DNA from: Harmothoe impar
Taxonomy: Eukaryota; Annelida; Polychaeta; Phyllodocida; Polynoidae
Length of the DNA: 64,000 nt
Reading direction: 5' to 3'
Assembly: GCA_947462335.1 (NCBI GenBank)
Contig: OX381706.1
Coordinates: forward strand, 13,120,784 to 13,184,783
In this document: one piece after another, positions 46,506 to 59,689 of the stretch
Layout: each line of letters begins with the position of its first letter
Position numbering within the stretch: the stretch's first letter is position 1
Position numbers and translations under genes: made by a program
Notes under the pieces: generated by a model
The model's input: only the letters and a program-made list of their open reading frames with translations
Told to the model about the DNA's origin: nothing
Databases searched by the model: none

Positions 46506-49500
46506 ATACAGCTAAATCATAATGTACATGTTGCTGTCGACAAAAAATTGACTCTCTTTGAACTGCTCAACTAATGGCTTCACAGAAATACCATTAAGTG
46601 CCTGTTTCCCTTAAGCATGCACCTAAACTGTAATGTATCTTCTGCCTAGTCAGGGCTCATTGTGGCACACTATAAAAATCCAATATATTAAATTCCAAGT
46701 CATGCGGTATATATATGGGTTCCAGCTGGCACCACGAGACGTGAGTACAGCAGCCTTCTACTTCTCATGCCCACTTTTGAATGTAAAGTGTGAGCTGGGG
46801 AGAGTGGGGGTATTTAAGCAGTATAGTGAGTTGGTGTTGACTATGGCTTGTGACAGTTGATGCTGTATATTTTTAGTAGGCTATCACTGCAGCCCAATAT
46901 CTCTATGGGCTGTGGCTAGAGGAGCTTGACAGTTTAAACAGATGTCACCTGCCTGCTGCCCCAAGTGCTGTGCATCCTAAGATGTGAATTGGACTGCAGA
47001 GCTAACAACAGAAATAAAGAGAGACAGAAGGAGAGGGGGAGAAACATATAGAGAGAATAAGAGAGAGGGAAGATTGAGGGATACTTAGATAGCAACAGGG
47101 ACAAAGAGAGCCACAGAGGGACTGAAAGAGGTAGGAAGAGTGGGTAAGGGAAAGAAAGACACACAGTTAAACAGAAAAGTAAAGCTTGAAAATAAGAGGA
47201 GGAGGATTTTTCTTGGGGTCCTATAAATTGTTATGGAGAAGGAGGTAAAAAAGGTTATAGGCTGGTGATAAACATGTCAACACGTCCAGATGGAAAAGGC
47301 TGAGATTTGGACAGGCAATTACCGCCATTGTGAATCATGTAGAAAATATTAGTGTATTGTAAGACAGTAATCACATTTTGTTCAGCCTGATCAGCAATAA
47401 ATGACAGTATGTGAGTGCAGGCACAGTAACCCAGTGTCTTCATGGCAGTATTCTAGCAACCAATATGTTGGTATGCTAATCATACTGTGGCGAAGACAAA
47501 TTGACGATAATTCAAATACAATATGGGATAATAGCCTGGACAATTGCTCATTAGGAGGCAATTTATGCCACCATGGAATGACATTATATACCTACATCCT
47601 ATGGATAAATAAATTATGCCGGTTGGAGGACTACTGACAGGAAAAAACCTAGCAGCCTACCATACCATCGCAATATAGCACCAGTTTCAAATATATTTCA
47701 TGAGGTAGGTCATATTATAGACTTTGTACTTGATGTTTCTCAAGGACCAAATGAACTAAACTATAATTGGGAAATACACTAATGGAGGTGGGGGGCCATA
47801 TGGTAATTTTTTTATCACGTAAAGCATCTGGCAGTAACATTTATATACAGCATCAATAGCCTATTTTAACGTCCAGCCTTCCCTCTACCATTCCTCCACA
47901 CATCTATATGTTGAGATTTGTGTGGACAAAATCAATACAGCATACATAGCCACTTTCAACTTCCAGCCTTTACTAATAAAAAGAACCAATAGCTGCTCTC
48001 TACTAACCCTCTTCCACATATATACAATGCGCAATGTATGGCTGGAGGTAAACACCTATTTATATAGCCATCCATCCTCCCTCTGTCTGCAATCACATTC
48101 AAATCCCAGTCTCCATATCCCCAAATGATTTTATGGCCTGATACCAATAGCTATAGGGCGTTCTAGACTTCACATCTATCTGGAGCTTCCTACCATTTTA
48201 TCAGTAATTTCAGCCTATTCACACTCATACGGTGATGTGCACATGACAGTTCTGGTTATTGGCACTATCGTCTTCTATTTCATTAGAGCAACCACTATTT
48301 GTCACATGCCAGGTTTCCTTTATCATCTTGTTTTGGTGGAACGAGGATGTTTTGATTCTACCCCTGCTATCATGAGACTGCACACAACTTTTCCAGGCAT
48401 GCTCACCGAGGCTAAATAGTACACTGGATGTGATTGGTTCAAATGAGACCCTCGTGTTGGCACCCGAAAGCCCATACATGATTGGATGAAATGCCGAGGC
48501 AATTAAAATATGTCATTGCATTTTTGTAATGTACAGAGTAAGAGTACAGTTGTTAGTAGGTCCAAACTCACCCTTTAATAATGGCAGTGTGCATGTCTGA
48601 TGGCCAGCATAAAAACATGTCTGGTGCGCAAGTTCTTAGAGCTGTATTGATGCATCATGCACTCTTTAATGATGGCATGCCCTAAAACTGTACCTCTCTG
48701 CCTGATGTCAACAAATGGACATAAAACTTTGAGCTGTCATCTCATAATTAAAGGGTTAGTGTACTGAAGACGTGCAGGAGAGATTCAGAATGAGCCGTAT
48801 GAGAAATAGGATAAACAAGGGCTTTGGCATGACAGGGAGTGTTGACTGTAGCAGAGGACAGACCAGAAGTTTGCATTACCCATTTTCAGAGGGAAGATGT
48901 TCTTTTTTGATTGCAGGAATTATTAAGGAAAGCTGCAATTAATGAATTTCCTAAAAGCTAGTTATCCATACTGACAGCTGCCACATCTTCTCAAGAAATG
49001 TATTGATTGATTTGATAGTGCACCAAAATAATATTGAGGAGAAAAGCTCAAAATGTCTATGAAGGGTCGATTCTATCAAGTCATAACATGCTAATTCTGG
49101 TAGCTATTTAAAGAAATATCCACATTTTTAATTTAGCATTCAAGATGTACTTTCAGCTATACTTGAAATAGCATAAACATATTCAAGCTTGAGTTTTTAT
49201 TATCATATTTCATCTGCAGTCACTGTTGAAGGCAGCTTTAAAATACTAACATTTAGGTACAAATTACATCTAAAGCCTCAAGACTCATTCATTTTTCATG
49301 TGCTGACAAGCTACATCATTCCGGCGCTGGTGAGTAACTTGCAGCTGTTGCATTGGTGAATCAGTGATATGCTGATCCTGCAGGAGTGACTCAATTCTGC
49401 AAGATCAGCATAATGCAAATATAGATGCATCACTAATAGGTTACTTGCCACAGTGGCTATCAATCACTTTTGTGACTACTGTTGGGAATCCAAGCTTCAA

Positions 49501-50099
49501 AGAACAAATAAATGAATATTACTCCTTTAATATTAAGTAATAGATCTGCTGAAATCTGTGTCAACTCTAAGTGCATTAATGATTCACTGTTCATGTGGTG
49601 TCTAATTAAAGCTGAAATATTAATCAAATTATCTGAATCACGGGTCATGCAATGCGTAAGAAGAGTAACAAAAAAGTAAAAATGCAAAGGGGTTAGTTCC
49701 AGTCTGTTGACATTTTCAAAGGGCAGAAAGCACTATGGCTTCATTAGAACTAATCAAAGGGACTTCTAGTATTAATTCTCCTTTTAAGGACCTTTAATCT
49801 CTGGAAAAAGCATCACCGCCATAACAGGATGTGAGATTTCAGACTGGAACTAGATTAGGTTCTAGAAAGTTGCCATATTGGATGACGTTCAAGAATATGC
49901 AGTGTTAATATATATCAGCAACTACCCCACTCTCTCCACACACACATGCACACTCACTAACTGTGTCTCAGTCAAAGCAGGGTTCACAGTTCTATGTGCA
50001 AACACAAAGTGGGTATGTGTCAGCCTTGCTCTCTGTCACGTGTCAGGCATGTGGCTGTCTTGTCAAAAGACTGTATAATGCCTGATATCCTATATACAA

Positions 50100-53000
50100 A
50101 CATAATTTGAATGTTTATACAATTTTGTATTCATAAGACCATGATCCCTATGTAAGACCCAGTGCATATATTACATCAGTAGACAAGGGAAAATGATTAC
50201 AATGAGACTTTGATAATTGCCTAATTCAATCATATGTGAGGTTATTATGTGGTCTGTATAATTATAAATCCCTATGGGAACATCTGCTGCTAAATATTTA
50301 ACTGCAACTAGCTTAGCATCCAATGCAAGTCACACAGTTACAATGAAGTATTCGCTTTCCATTCAGAAAAGCGATTCCCTTTTGGACAAAGTCATAATGA
50401 GCAACCTTTAATAATGCAAGATCTTGGGTCTCAATGGGAACAGCTTCAAAGGGATGATATCTAGATGGAGGAAAAAAATACATTAAGATGTTATTACTGC
50501 ATAATCAAGTCAATATAGATTGAATTCTATGGAATGGAGGAACGATCTAGATTGCGGTTTTACCAACTTGACCATTGGACAGAAATCTACTGTTTAGGTT
50601 TTATGCTCATAAAGCCAATCATTAAAAGCTGAATGGATAGGACGTACTATACAAAAACTGTATTATCACTGATAATTTAGAATGCTATATTGCAAATCCT
50701 CAATCAATATTGACCTGATGTATTTCACAATTCATTAGCTGAAAAAGACAACAATTGTACAGGTTGGACATCCCTGCTTCTGCTTTTCATCTATGAGAAG
50801 GCAGTCAGAAAGTCTCTGTGCATGAGTAGCCCAATCCCACCTTATTGGACCTGATGCAGACCCAAGGCGCTAACTGAGGGAAGATGCCATGGTTTATGTG
50901 TCAATTTGCTGACCTAAGGTGGGGTAGGGCCGGACCCTATATCACTAACCATTTGCCTCCTACCACTGCAATAAGACTGCTGGAAGAGAGAGAAAAAAGA
51001 GGTCCAAGCCTTTCAGAGGGTCCCTTCGTTGGTGGCAAATGGGGGGGGGGAGGAGAGGGGCAGCTAGTGGGTAATATCAGTGCAAAGAGTCATCCACATT
51101 GCATGGAGGTGCAAGATAGATGTTAGTAGTAGAGTGCTAGGGGAGAGTTGCTTAGCACTGGCAGGTTTTATGGCGCCTTTGAGCTGCTCTCGGGCAGGAA
51201 GCTGAGGCTGGGTGAGCTGCTAACACTACACTAGCCCTCCTGTGATCTACTCACTTCATTGGCCTTTGGTTTGCGTGATCTCACTGACGCTAACAAGAGT
51301 GATCCAACGCCTGAGCTGATGGGTTTCATGCTCTGACGATAGCCTCCAGAGGAGAGGACTGTAGTCCTCAATAATAAGACATGGGTAAATCAAGCTGAAC
51401 GGAAAGGAGAAAACAGTAGGCAGGCAAATGAAAGTTTGCATGTAGATTCTAGAATTGCTTTGATAGGATGTCAGAGGGTGCTTAGTATTGACAATAACTG
51501 ATATTTAGGTAGGCCTAGGCTATTTTTTCCCAAAAGGCATATGACAGAATAGCAAAAGACAAAGTGACCATTTACTTTATCATGTAGTGGTGGTACACCA
51601 TTGTCATGACTTGAGTACACATCAATTCTGATAAAAGGCCAAATATTTAGTCTATGATCATCAACCTTGGATGAATTTAAGTTTTTCCCACACATTTACC
51701 CATTTTAAACAATAGCAAGGCCCCTAACACCAAAATGGTTTCAAATAAAGATTCTTCTCAATATGTGTAGACATTATCTACTATAGACACCAAAAGTGTT
51801 TACAAATATGTGGGATATAAAATAAGAGGCAAACTTAACATAACCATATTGATCAGCATTTGTCACCAACAATTGTGAAATTTAGTTTCTTTTTGGTAAT
51901 CTTATTTTAAAGCAATGATGTCCCACATTGCAACCCTGTCTCATGTGTAACAGAACCGGTTCACATAAAATATACTGAATGCCTGTTCAACGGTTCATTC
52001 AGGTGAACATTCATACAGAACCCCATCTAGTGGACTAAACCACACATCTGACCACCGTGGGAAGAGCCACGATATCGATTCAACAACTTTTTCAAGCTCT
52101 GTAATGGGCAGGAACAGCTGAACAGGACTTGCAGATTTGCATCTGTCCCGGGAGAGTCTGCAGGGAGATGTCAGCTAGGAGGTATAAACCCTTTATATGT
52201 GGTAGTCTGCATTAAACCACCATGTCAATTTGTTGTACTGATGCATGATTGCAGCACTGGCAAGTAACTGATCAACACTGCATCAAAGCATCATCCTAGT
52301 GACCCTAGTGATCTGATACAATTCTGAAATGTTAACAAGAAGCACCACCAGTGAGTAACTTGCTAGCACGTGAGTGTTTACATCATACTTTGCCACACAT
52401 GAACAGGAACACAGTGTGGTTCCAAAAGAGTTAAATTGCAGTTGACTGGAGCACCGCACTATCTAGTTATAGAAGGTGCAGGGGAAGCTCACTTAGAGCT
52501 CTCCTTAGTCAAGGTACCCTACATGGAAATATCTCATTGAGAACATAGAGGTATCACTAGCTGAGTGGCTTATACCCATGTAATACAGGAGCTGGTGTAA
52601 AGTGTTAAAGCCATGTTTGGTTTATATTTGACAGCTGATAAAGACTGACTAAAACCTCATTATGGTATGTAGAAGTAAAAGCATTGACATATATGGTGTT
52701 AACCATTGACAAATCGATTCCTCTTTATGAATAACATACTGAGAAACTGAGTGGTCACATTGTAGACAACACTTATATCAAAATATTCATATCTGGTTAG
52801 CTATGCTGTTTCTCTCTTGAAGGAGAAGTATTGGTTATGGGATGAATATAGGATTGACATTACATTGACTCTCTTTCATGAATGCTTACCATTAACGCCT
52901 TCTCTGAAATAGCATAAAATGCCTGATTTGCTAAAACATGCACCGAAACTGCATTATGGAGCCATGTAGCTTACTTGCAATCTTCTGCCTGGTTAGGGCT

Positions 53001-53920
53001 TATCGTGCTAAACTATAAAACTCTCATATGCAAAATTACCAGTCATATGGGTTCTAGCTGTAGTGGAGAGCAAGCACTGTGAGGTCTATTCATTAATCTT
53101 CCTTTCTTCCCCATCCACTATCAAAGCTGGAGTGTGAGTAGGGCAAAGTATGTTATGTTATGCAGTATAGTGAGTTGGCATTGACTATGGCTTTTGACAG
53201 TTGATGGGGGATGTTTATAGTAAGCTATCACTGTGACCGAATATCTCTGTGGGCTGTTGGTGAGAAGCCTGACAATTTGCCTGGACATCACCTGCCTGCT
53301 GCTTGATTTTCCAGTGGTCGTCCATTTGTTAGGTGGAAATGCAGAGAGACAGAAACAGATAGAGCGAGATAGGTGGCGAGAGAGAGGGAGATTGAAGGAG
53401 CTAAACATACAGCTAAATTATGAGAAAACAGAAGAGGGGGATTTATCCTCATTGCAGGGGTTTTATAAAAGTTGGTTTGAAGCAGGATGTAGAAAAAGTT
53501 ATAGGCTGGAAATAAACATGTTAAGACAGGAGGGGCATGAATTTGGACAGACAATTTCCACCATTGTGAATAATGTAGGAAATAGCAGTGTGTTATCGGA
53601 CGATAACAGTAACAGTAACCCAGTGACACAGTGTGATCTTGGTGGTTCTCCAAGTAACCAATATGTTTGTATGCTAATCAAGCTGTGGTGACGACGAATT
53701 GCACATAATCCAAATACAATACATGGTAATAGCCTGAACATTGGCTCATTAGGAGGCACTTGATGCCGCCATCCAATGACATATGTCCTATGGTTGCATA
53801 AGTTGTACTGTCTGATGTCATGTGTTGTGAATACTGACAGAAAAGACTACTTTCGACAGTTTAATTTTAGTTTGTCTGCACCAGTTTCATAAGGGCGCCA
53901 ATCCAGGATAAGCCCCTGCA
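50100..53920 (+). repeat. Unit U3, diverged and truncated
   Basis: After about 180 bp near-identical to U2 (to about 50270), U3 becomes clearly more diverged, except in the 51067-51365 core. Markers persist in order: the ATACAGAACCCCATCTAGTG region, AGTATAGTGAGTTGGCATTG and ATTGTGAATAATGTAGGAAA. Homology to U1 fades near 53900 at the CACCAGTTTCATAAGG point (U1 39175), so the last third is missing. A 152-codon plus frame (53233-53691) crosses GA-rich DNA and is not open in other units. Confidence 0.7.
52195..52435. repeat. P-family repeat in U3
   Basis: GATGCATGATTGCAGCACTG, GCAAGTAACTGATCAACACT and AAAAGAGTTAA fit the P pattern. U1 and U2 keep only the left portion at the same place. Confidence 0.45.
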
Positions 53921-54536
53921 GGACAGGCGCAGCTTGATGCAGTCGCTGTCCCTTTGGTTCTTAATATTTTGCAACTTTCTGTTGTTAACATATTTTAGTT
54001 TTCATAAAATCCTACAACCTTTGGTTCAGACAAAGGCAATGCTGGAACTCATAATATCTGATATTAAGACGTTGAAGGCAATTTTTCTCTTCCATTTGTT
54101 CATTCTATGGCTACTGCTGTCAACCAATACCTTTTGTGTGCACCTGAGAACGTCCATCCTTCTTTCTCTCTTAGTGTCTTTGTCAGATCTGTGTGCACCG
54201 CTTTAATTGAGATTTTTGTATTTTGCAGTGTGGAGCCAATGCACAAATTGATACATCTCCAAGTACACGATCAAAAGAGTAAGTTAAGTTTTTTGTTGCA
54301 CTTTTGTTCACTATACAGGTTGCCTCAATTATGTCAAATCACTTTTGAAAACAAGTATTTTACATGCGCTTATAGATGCTTTTCCATCCGCCTTTACAGG
54401 TTCATCATAATCAATTAAAATAGCTCCCCAGTTGTACATAAGACAAAGGGATCAAAAGGGTTATATGTCATGAGAGCACATATGTAATAAATAGAGCTGA
54501 GGTCCAACATTCCCATATATATATAGCTAGTCGACC

Positions 54537-54752
54537 ATGCAATCCTCTGTGAGTCTTGAAGGAAGGGGGCCGTCGATGAAAGTAATGAACCCTAACCTCA
54601 GTGCATCATCTTGTAAATGTGACAAAATAGCTGCAAGGGGTTCAGGAAAGGTGACTTTATTTCTGAACTTTCCAAATGGCATAACATCTGCAATCATGTC
54701 ATCCAATGTGGCAACTTTCGAGCGATTCTGTTTACTCCTTAACCAGATCTAG
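54537..54752 (+). other. Unassigned 71-codon frame in U4
   Basis: The plus frame contains GKVTLFLNFPNGITSAI and SSNVATFERF. The DNA around CATCCAATGTGGCAACTTTC is conserved with U1 (about 42000-42030, reversed), but U1 is not open over the same length. It lies on the same relative strand as the other recurring frames. Product unknown, weak support. Confidence 0.2.
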
Positions 54753-55249
54753 TTTTGAGTCTGTAATCTCACATCCTGTTATGGTAATGACGCTTTCTAC
54801 AGAGATAAACAACATTTAAAAAGAAAATTAATACTGAAACACCCTCTGATTAGTGATAATGAAGCCACAGTGCTTTCTACCCTTTTGAAATGTCAACAGA
54901 CTGTAACTTAACCCTTTGATTTATTACTTTTTGTTCTTTCTCCCTCTTTGCATGACCGGTTATTAAGGAAATTTTGATCAATATTTCAGCTCTAATTAGA
55001 CACCACATAAAAATCAAGTCCTTAAGGTAGAATCCAGTCCTTAAATGTTGATATCTTATATCAACCTTTAAAGGGGACTGCTCATAGGACCTCAGATATT
55101 TTAATGCTATTTCAAGCATTGGCAAAAGTGCATCTCTATCCTCACATTTGTCCTGCCAGTATGATTTGCCACTGCCCATGATACCTGCATCTATGCATCA
55201 AGCCTTAATTCTCAGGCAAATTGAAGCCTAGAAAGTGATCAAATTACAA

Positions 55250-55495
55250 GTAAGGTGCACCAAGGTCACTTAGCTAGGTGCCCCTCCACAGAGGCCTACA
55301 ATTATGCCGGAAGAAGGCTGGCAAGGAGAGTGTGGGGAAGGATAGTAGAGAGAAGAGAAGCCTGCTTGACTATTGAGTCCCAAAATGGCGGAAACTGCCA
55401 CCAACCTGAGAGCAATCCTGAACGTCCTTTACTAAAGGTCCTGATGTATCTGGGCCCAGTGAGTAGTTAGGGCAAGTGTGGGTAAAAAGGGGGAA
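55250..55495. other. Island in U4 with no match in other units
   Basis: The interval contains AAAATGGCGGAAACTGCCAC and a purine-rich run GAGAGTGTGGGGAAGGATAG. I found no counterpart in U1-U3. A 71-codon frame (55255-55470) has no recognised content. It may be a small insertion into U4 or a segment lost elsewhere. Confidence 0.4.
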
Positions 55496-55612
55496 ACACA
55501 TGTCACATCAGAAGTGTCTTCAAATTATGGAAATATATCGAAATAAAGTAAGAGTTTGGGCAATAGACAAGCTAATGCTGTCATTTACACTAGCATGAGG
55601 CATTAACGCAAT

Positions 55613-57237
55613 TTGCTATTCTTGAATGTTTCACTCAAACTTCCTGACATCTCTGCTGCAATACTGTATATCAATAAAATGCAATCCCCTTTTTTGATTA
55701 CCACAAGCATTTCATCCAATCATATACAGGCTTTTGTGTGTCATCTCTAGGGTCATGTGTTCTAATTTCAACCAAAGACATTCAGTGTACTATTTAGCCT
55801 CAGTGAACACGCACAGAAGAGGTCTTCGCAGTCTCAAGACATCAGTGGTAGAATCAAAACATCCTCCTCTCAACCAAATAAGATGATAGAGGAAACCTGG
55901 TGCGTGACAAATAGCATTGGCTCCAATGAAACAGAAGATGATAGTGTCAATAACCAGAACTGCCATTTGCACCTCACCCAAGGAGTGCAAATAGGCTGAA
56001 ACAACTGATAAAATTGTAGGAAGTCCCATATACAAGTGTAATATAGGAGCTGCTCTATAGCGAGTGGTATTAGACAATCAAATCATTGCGGTATATGGAG
56101 ACCGGGTTTTGAATGTGATTGCAGACAGAGAAAAGACTAAGGATGGATCATTATAACTATCCAACCATACATTGCTCATTATATAGACGTGGTAGTGGGG
56201 AGTTATTTGGTTCTTGTTATTAGTAGAGTCTGGAAGTTAAAAGTTACTATATATATTTATTGATGTCACAGCCAGATGTATAACACTCTAAGCGGTCTTC
56301 GGTCTATGTAAGAATAAATAAGTATTATGTTATTAGAAGCTACCATATGCCCCTGCCATATTTACTTTTGCTTTATCAGTGTGTATTTTGTTTGCTTATT
56401 GGGAACTATCGGGTTTGCTATTCTTGAAGGTTTCACTCAAGCTTACTGACATCTCTGCTCCAATACTGTATATTAATATATTAATAAAATGCAATCCCCT
56501 TTTTTGATTACCACAAGCTTTTCATCCAATTATGTACAGGCTCTTGTGTGTCATCTCTAGGGTCATGTGTTCTAATTTCAACCAAAGACATTCAGTGTAC
56601 TATTTAGCCTTAGTTAACATGCACAGTAGAGGTCTTCGCAGTCTCAAGACATCAGTGGTAGAATCAAAACATCCTCCTCTCAACCAAATAAGATGATAGA
56701 GGAAACCTGGTGCGTGACGAACAGAATTGGCTCCAGTGAAACAGAAGATGATAGTGTCAATAACCAGAACTGTCATGTGCATCTCACCCAAGGAGTGCAA
56801 ATAGGCTGAAACAATTGATAAAATTGTAGGAAGTCCCATATACAAGTGTATTATAGGAACTCCTCTATAGCAAGTGGTATTAGACCATTAAATCATTGCG
56901 GGATATGGAGACTGGGATTTGAATGTGATTGCAGACAGAGAGAAGACTAAGGATGAATCACTATATAACTAGGTGTTTACCTCCAACCATACATTGCTTA
57001 TTATATAGACGTGGTAGTGGGGAGTTTTTGGTTCTTGTTATTAGTAGAGTCTGGAAGTTAAAAAGTACTATAATATGTTTATTGATTTCACAGCCAGATG
57101 TATAACACTCTTAGCGGTCTTGTGTCTATGTAAAAAATAAAGAAGTATTGCATAATCTGAAGCTACCATATGACCCTGCCACATTTACTTTTGATTTATC
57201 AATGTGTATTTTGTTTGCTTATTGGGAACTATCGGGT
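55613..57237. repeat. Two-copy ~0.8-kb tandem duplication in U4
   Basis: 55613-56412 and 56415-57237 begin TTGCTATTCTTGAA and end with GCTTATTGGGAACTATCGGG. The second copy has an extra ATTAATATATT segment and about 20 more bases near 56965-56985. The duplicated part includes the NNQNCH region. U1-U3 have only one copy, so this arose in U4 alone. Confidence 0.85.
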
Positions 57238-57389
57238 AACAACTATTATGATGATAACCTTTTAAAGATGTTACTTAATTCAGGAGCACTGTCTAGAGAT
57301 GGATGTTTATACATCCGGGGCAGCGTGGTGCTTTAATTTGCTATAAAATTCTTGGCATTGTCTGACATCTTCATCACAAATATGGCATT

Positions 57390-57515
57390 GTTCCCGACCT
57401 GTCAGGGTTAATTAATTGACCAGGCGTTTGCACAGTGCTGGGGAGTCACTTGCATCATGATGACACATGGACTAGAATATTGAGATACAACACTGTCCTA
57501 ATAGGGTTAGAGGCA
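57390..57515. repeat. P-family fragment in U4
   Basis: GTGCTGGGGAGTCACTTGCA, TCATGATGACACATGG and CTAATAGGGTTAG resemble P parts. Confidence 0.35.
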
Positions 57516-57519
57516 TAGG

Positions 57520-58165
57520 GCAGCTGAGAGCATGAGCAGACATATTATACACTGGTAGCTTCATGTACATTTGTCCTCGGCTATTCAGACACAGTCTGCC
57601 AGACACAGTCTGCAGGGATTGCTATGTCAACATGACCTGGGTCATTCATAGGGGAGGCCTGAGGGCATCTTACTCCCTCTGACCCGATACACATTGACAT
57701 CAATATTTGTTGTATCCTATATACTTGTTGTCCACTTCAGCCTAGCCTGCTGCTGTCAGATCTGTGGCTGTCAAATCTTACGTAGTAGTTAAACCACTAC
57801 TAGGCTGCTGTAGGTAGTATAATGACGACAGTCTAGGCTGATCACGAGTCACAGACGAGTGTGCTCAGCTGTGAGTAAGTCATTATCTTCAGTGCAGGGA
57901 GTGATGAAACTAACTTATGCCACACTCGTGGTGAGTGTTTTTCTCACCTTTTGTATGTCATATACAGTTGGGTCATTTCATTTGTTCTCTGGTGCAAGTG
58001 TGGTATAAATCGTATACATGCATACAATTATATGAGGCACAGTATAGGACTTATATGTACGTTCGATGGAGGAAATCTGTTGTTTGCTAAATGCCTAGCG
58101 TCATCCATGTTCAACTTTTGTTCAACTTTTGTTCAAGGAAATGCATGACATATTTAAGCCTTATG
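57520..58165. other. Non-coding U4 DNA
   Basis: A short tandem duplication, CAGACACAGTCTGC, occurs at about 57588-57614. Otherwise I see nothing to annotate. Confidence 0.35.
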
Positions 58166-58174
58166 TTTGCTTGC

Positions 58175-58380
58175 CTGCCATGCTGCTCTAGTGCACTACC
58201 CAGAAGTAACTCATTAGTGCTTCATAGCAGCATTTCAAAGAACCTTCAACAGTGTATCAACCTGTTCAGGTCAGCATGATTCAAAACTGCACTAATGATT
58301 AAGTTGCTTCCTAGGGCTGCATGTACGCATTCTGACATTAGGACAGTAAAACTCTATGCTGTTATAAAAGGGTTAACCCT
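58175..58380. repeat. P-family repeat in U4
   Basis: CCAGAAGTAACTCATTAGTG, CAGGTCAGCATGATTC, GGGCTGCATGTACGCATTCT and TTATAAAAGGGTTAA follow the P order and keep the right terminus. Confidence 0.5.
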
Positions 58381-59689
58381 CTGTTTTTAGTAGGTTGATT
58401 ACCTGCCATAGATGGAGAGGTCAGTATGGCAGACTGTCCACATCCACTTTCCATAATGACTTTATCATATCGCCATGTAGATATTGATAGTACAGAGTCT
58501 ATTGATGATTCTCCCATGTACTCTGGAGGTGATTCAGTATTACAAATGATGTGTATCATAAAGCAACTTTTTCAGGCACAGATAGATGACCCCAGCTAGA
58601 CCCGTGTTAAGACCAACAATAGAGCTACATTGTGTCAGGAGTCATTGTCATTTCTAAGGGACATATTGCATGTATGTCTGCTGTAAAACCATGGAAACTT
58701 CCATTTCCCTGATGATCTATCAAAATGACGTTCTAACTATAGCAACCATTGATCAAACTGTTTGAGGTGATGACAAGATTTGATACCAAATTGCCTTCAA
58801 AGTCTGAAGTGCCAGTACAAGTTTTGTATTATATATGAAGCAAAGATTGCTCATTAATGTGAAAAGAATTTAACCAAAATTTAGAAGATGGTTGAAGCTA
58901 AAGAATTATTCTGCAGGAAAGTTGCTGTACAAGTCATAATTTGCACCCCATAAGAGAGGCGCTTATGCAAAATGATATATCTAATACTATTACCTCAGAG
59001 AAATTTCAAGACCTGTGTCCCACATAAACTGGTGCCATATTGCGACTGTATGGTAGGCTGCTCAAAGGTTTTCCTATCAGAAGTGACAACAGCTTACCAG
59101 TATACTTTATTCACCCACAGGATGAAGGTACATGATATCATTGAATGGTGCCATAAATTTCTTCCTAATGAGCAATTGTGCAGGTAATTACCCAGTATTG
59201 TACTTGTAGTATCTGCAATTTGTCATCACCATGGTAGGATTAGCATACCAATATATTGGTTACTTGGAGAACCGCCAAGATCACACTGTGTCACTGGGTT
59301 ACTGTGCCTGCACTCACATAGTCCAATTAGTCGCTGATTGGTCTCGGCAAGATATGATTAATGTGATTAATGTCACAAACTACGTCTTACATTATTCACA
59401 ATGGTCACAGTTGCCTGTCTTAGTAAGTGCATCTCCTGTCTTGACATATTGACTTCTTTTAGAAACCCATATACAAGGATAAATCCCCAACTCCACTTTT
59501 TTATAATCTACCTGTATGTTTATCTGCCTGCCTTTCTTTCCCTCTCTATCTCTCTTGCTACCTCTCTTCCTCTCTTTCTCTGTCCCTATCCGATAAACCT
59601 AACCCGGTCCTCCTCCCCATATCTATATATAGCAAGACCGAGAGTGCGACGTGTGTTTATTGTCCGTCATTAGCACCTCCCGCCCTCAC

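Larger units (their letters stand above)
42360..50100 (+). repeat. Unit U2, with internal tandem duplication
   Basis: U2 aligns with U1 in the same orientation and is longer because 42838-44666 is repeated as 44667-46505. It lacks the MITE of U1 at about 44425. A U1 segment near 39200-39770 is reduced here. U2 continues to the GA tract, the GYCACTHI and NNQNCH frames and the 161-bp element, all in U1 order. Confidence 0.85.

Noticed and set aside
53233..53691. 152-codon plus frame in U3
   Set aside because: The homologous U1 and U2 DNA has many stops in this frame, and part of it is GA-rich repeat translated as arginine and glutamate.
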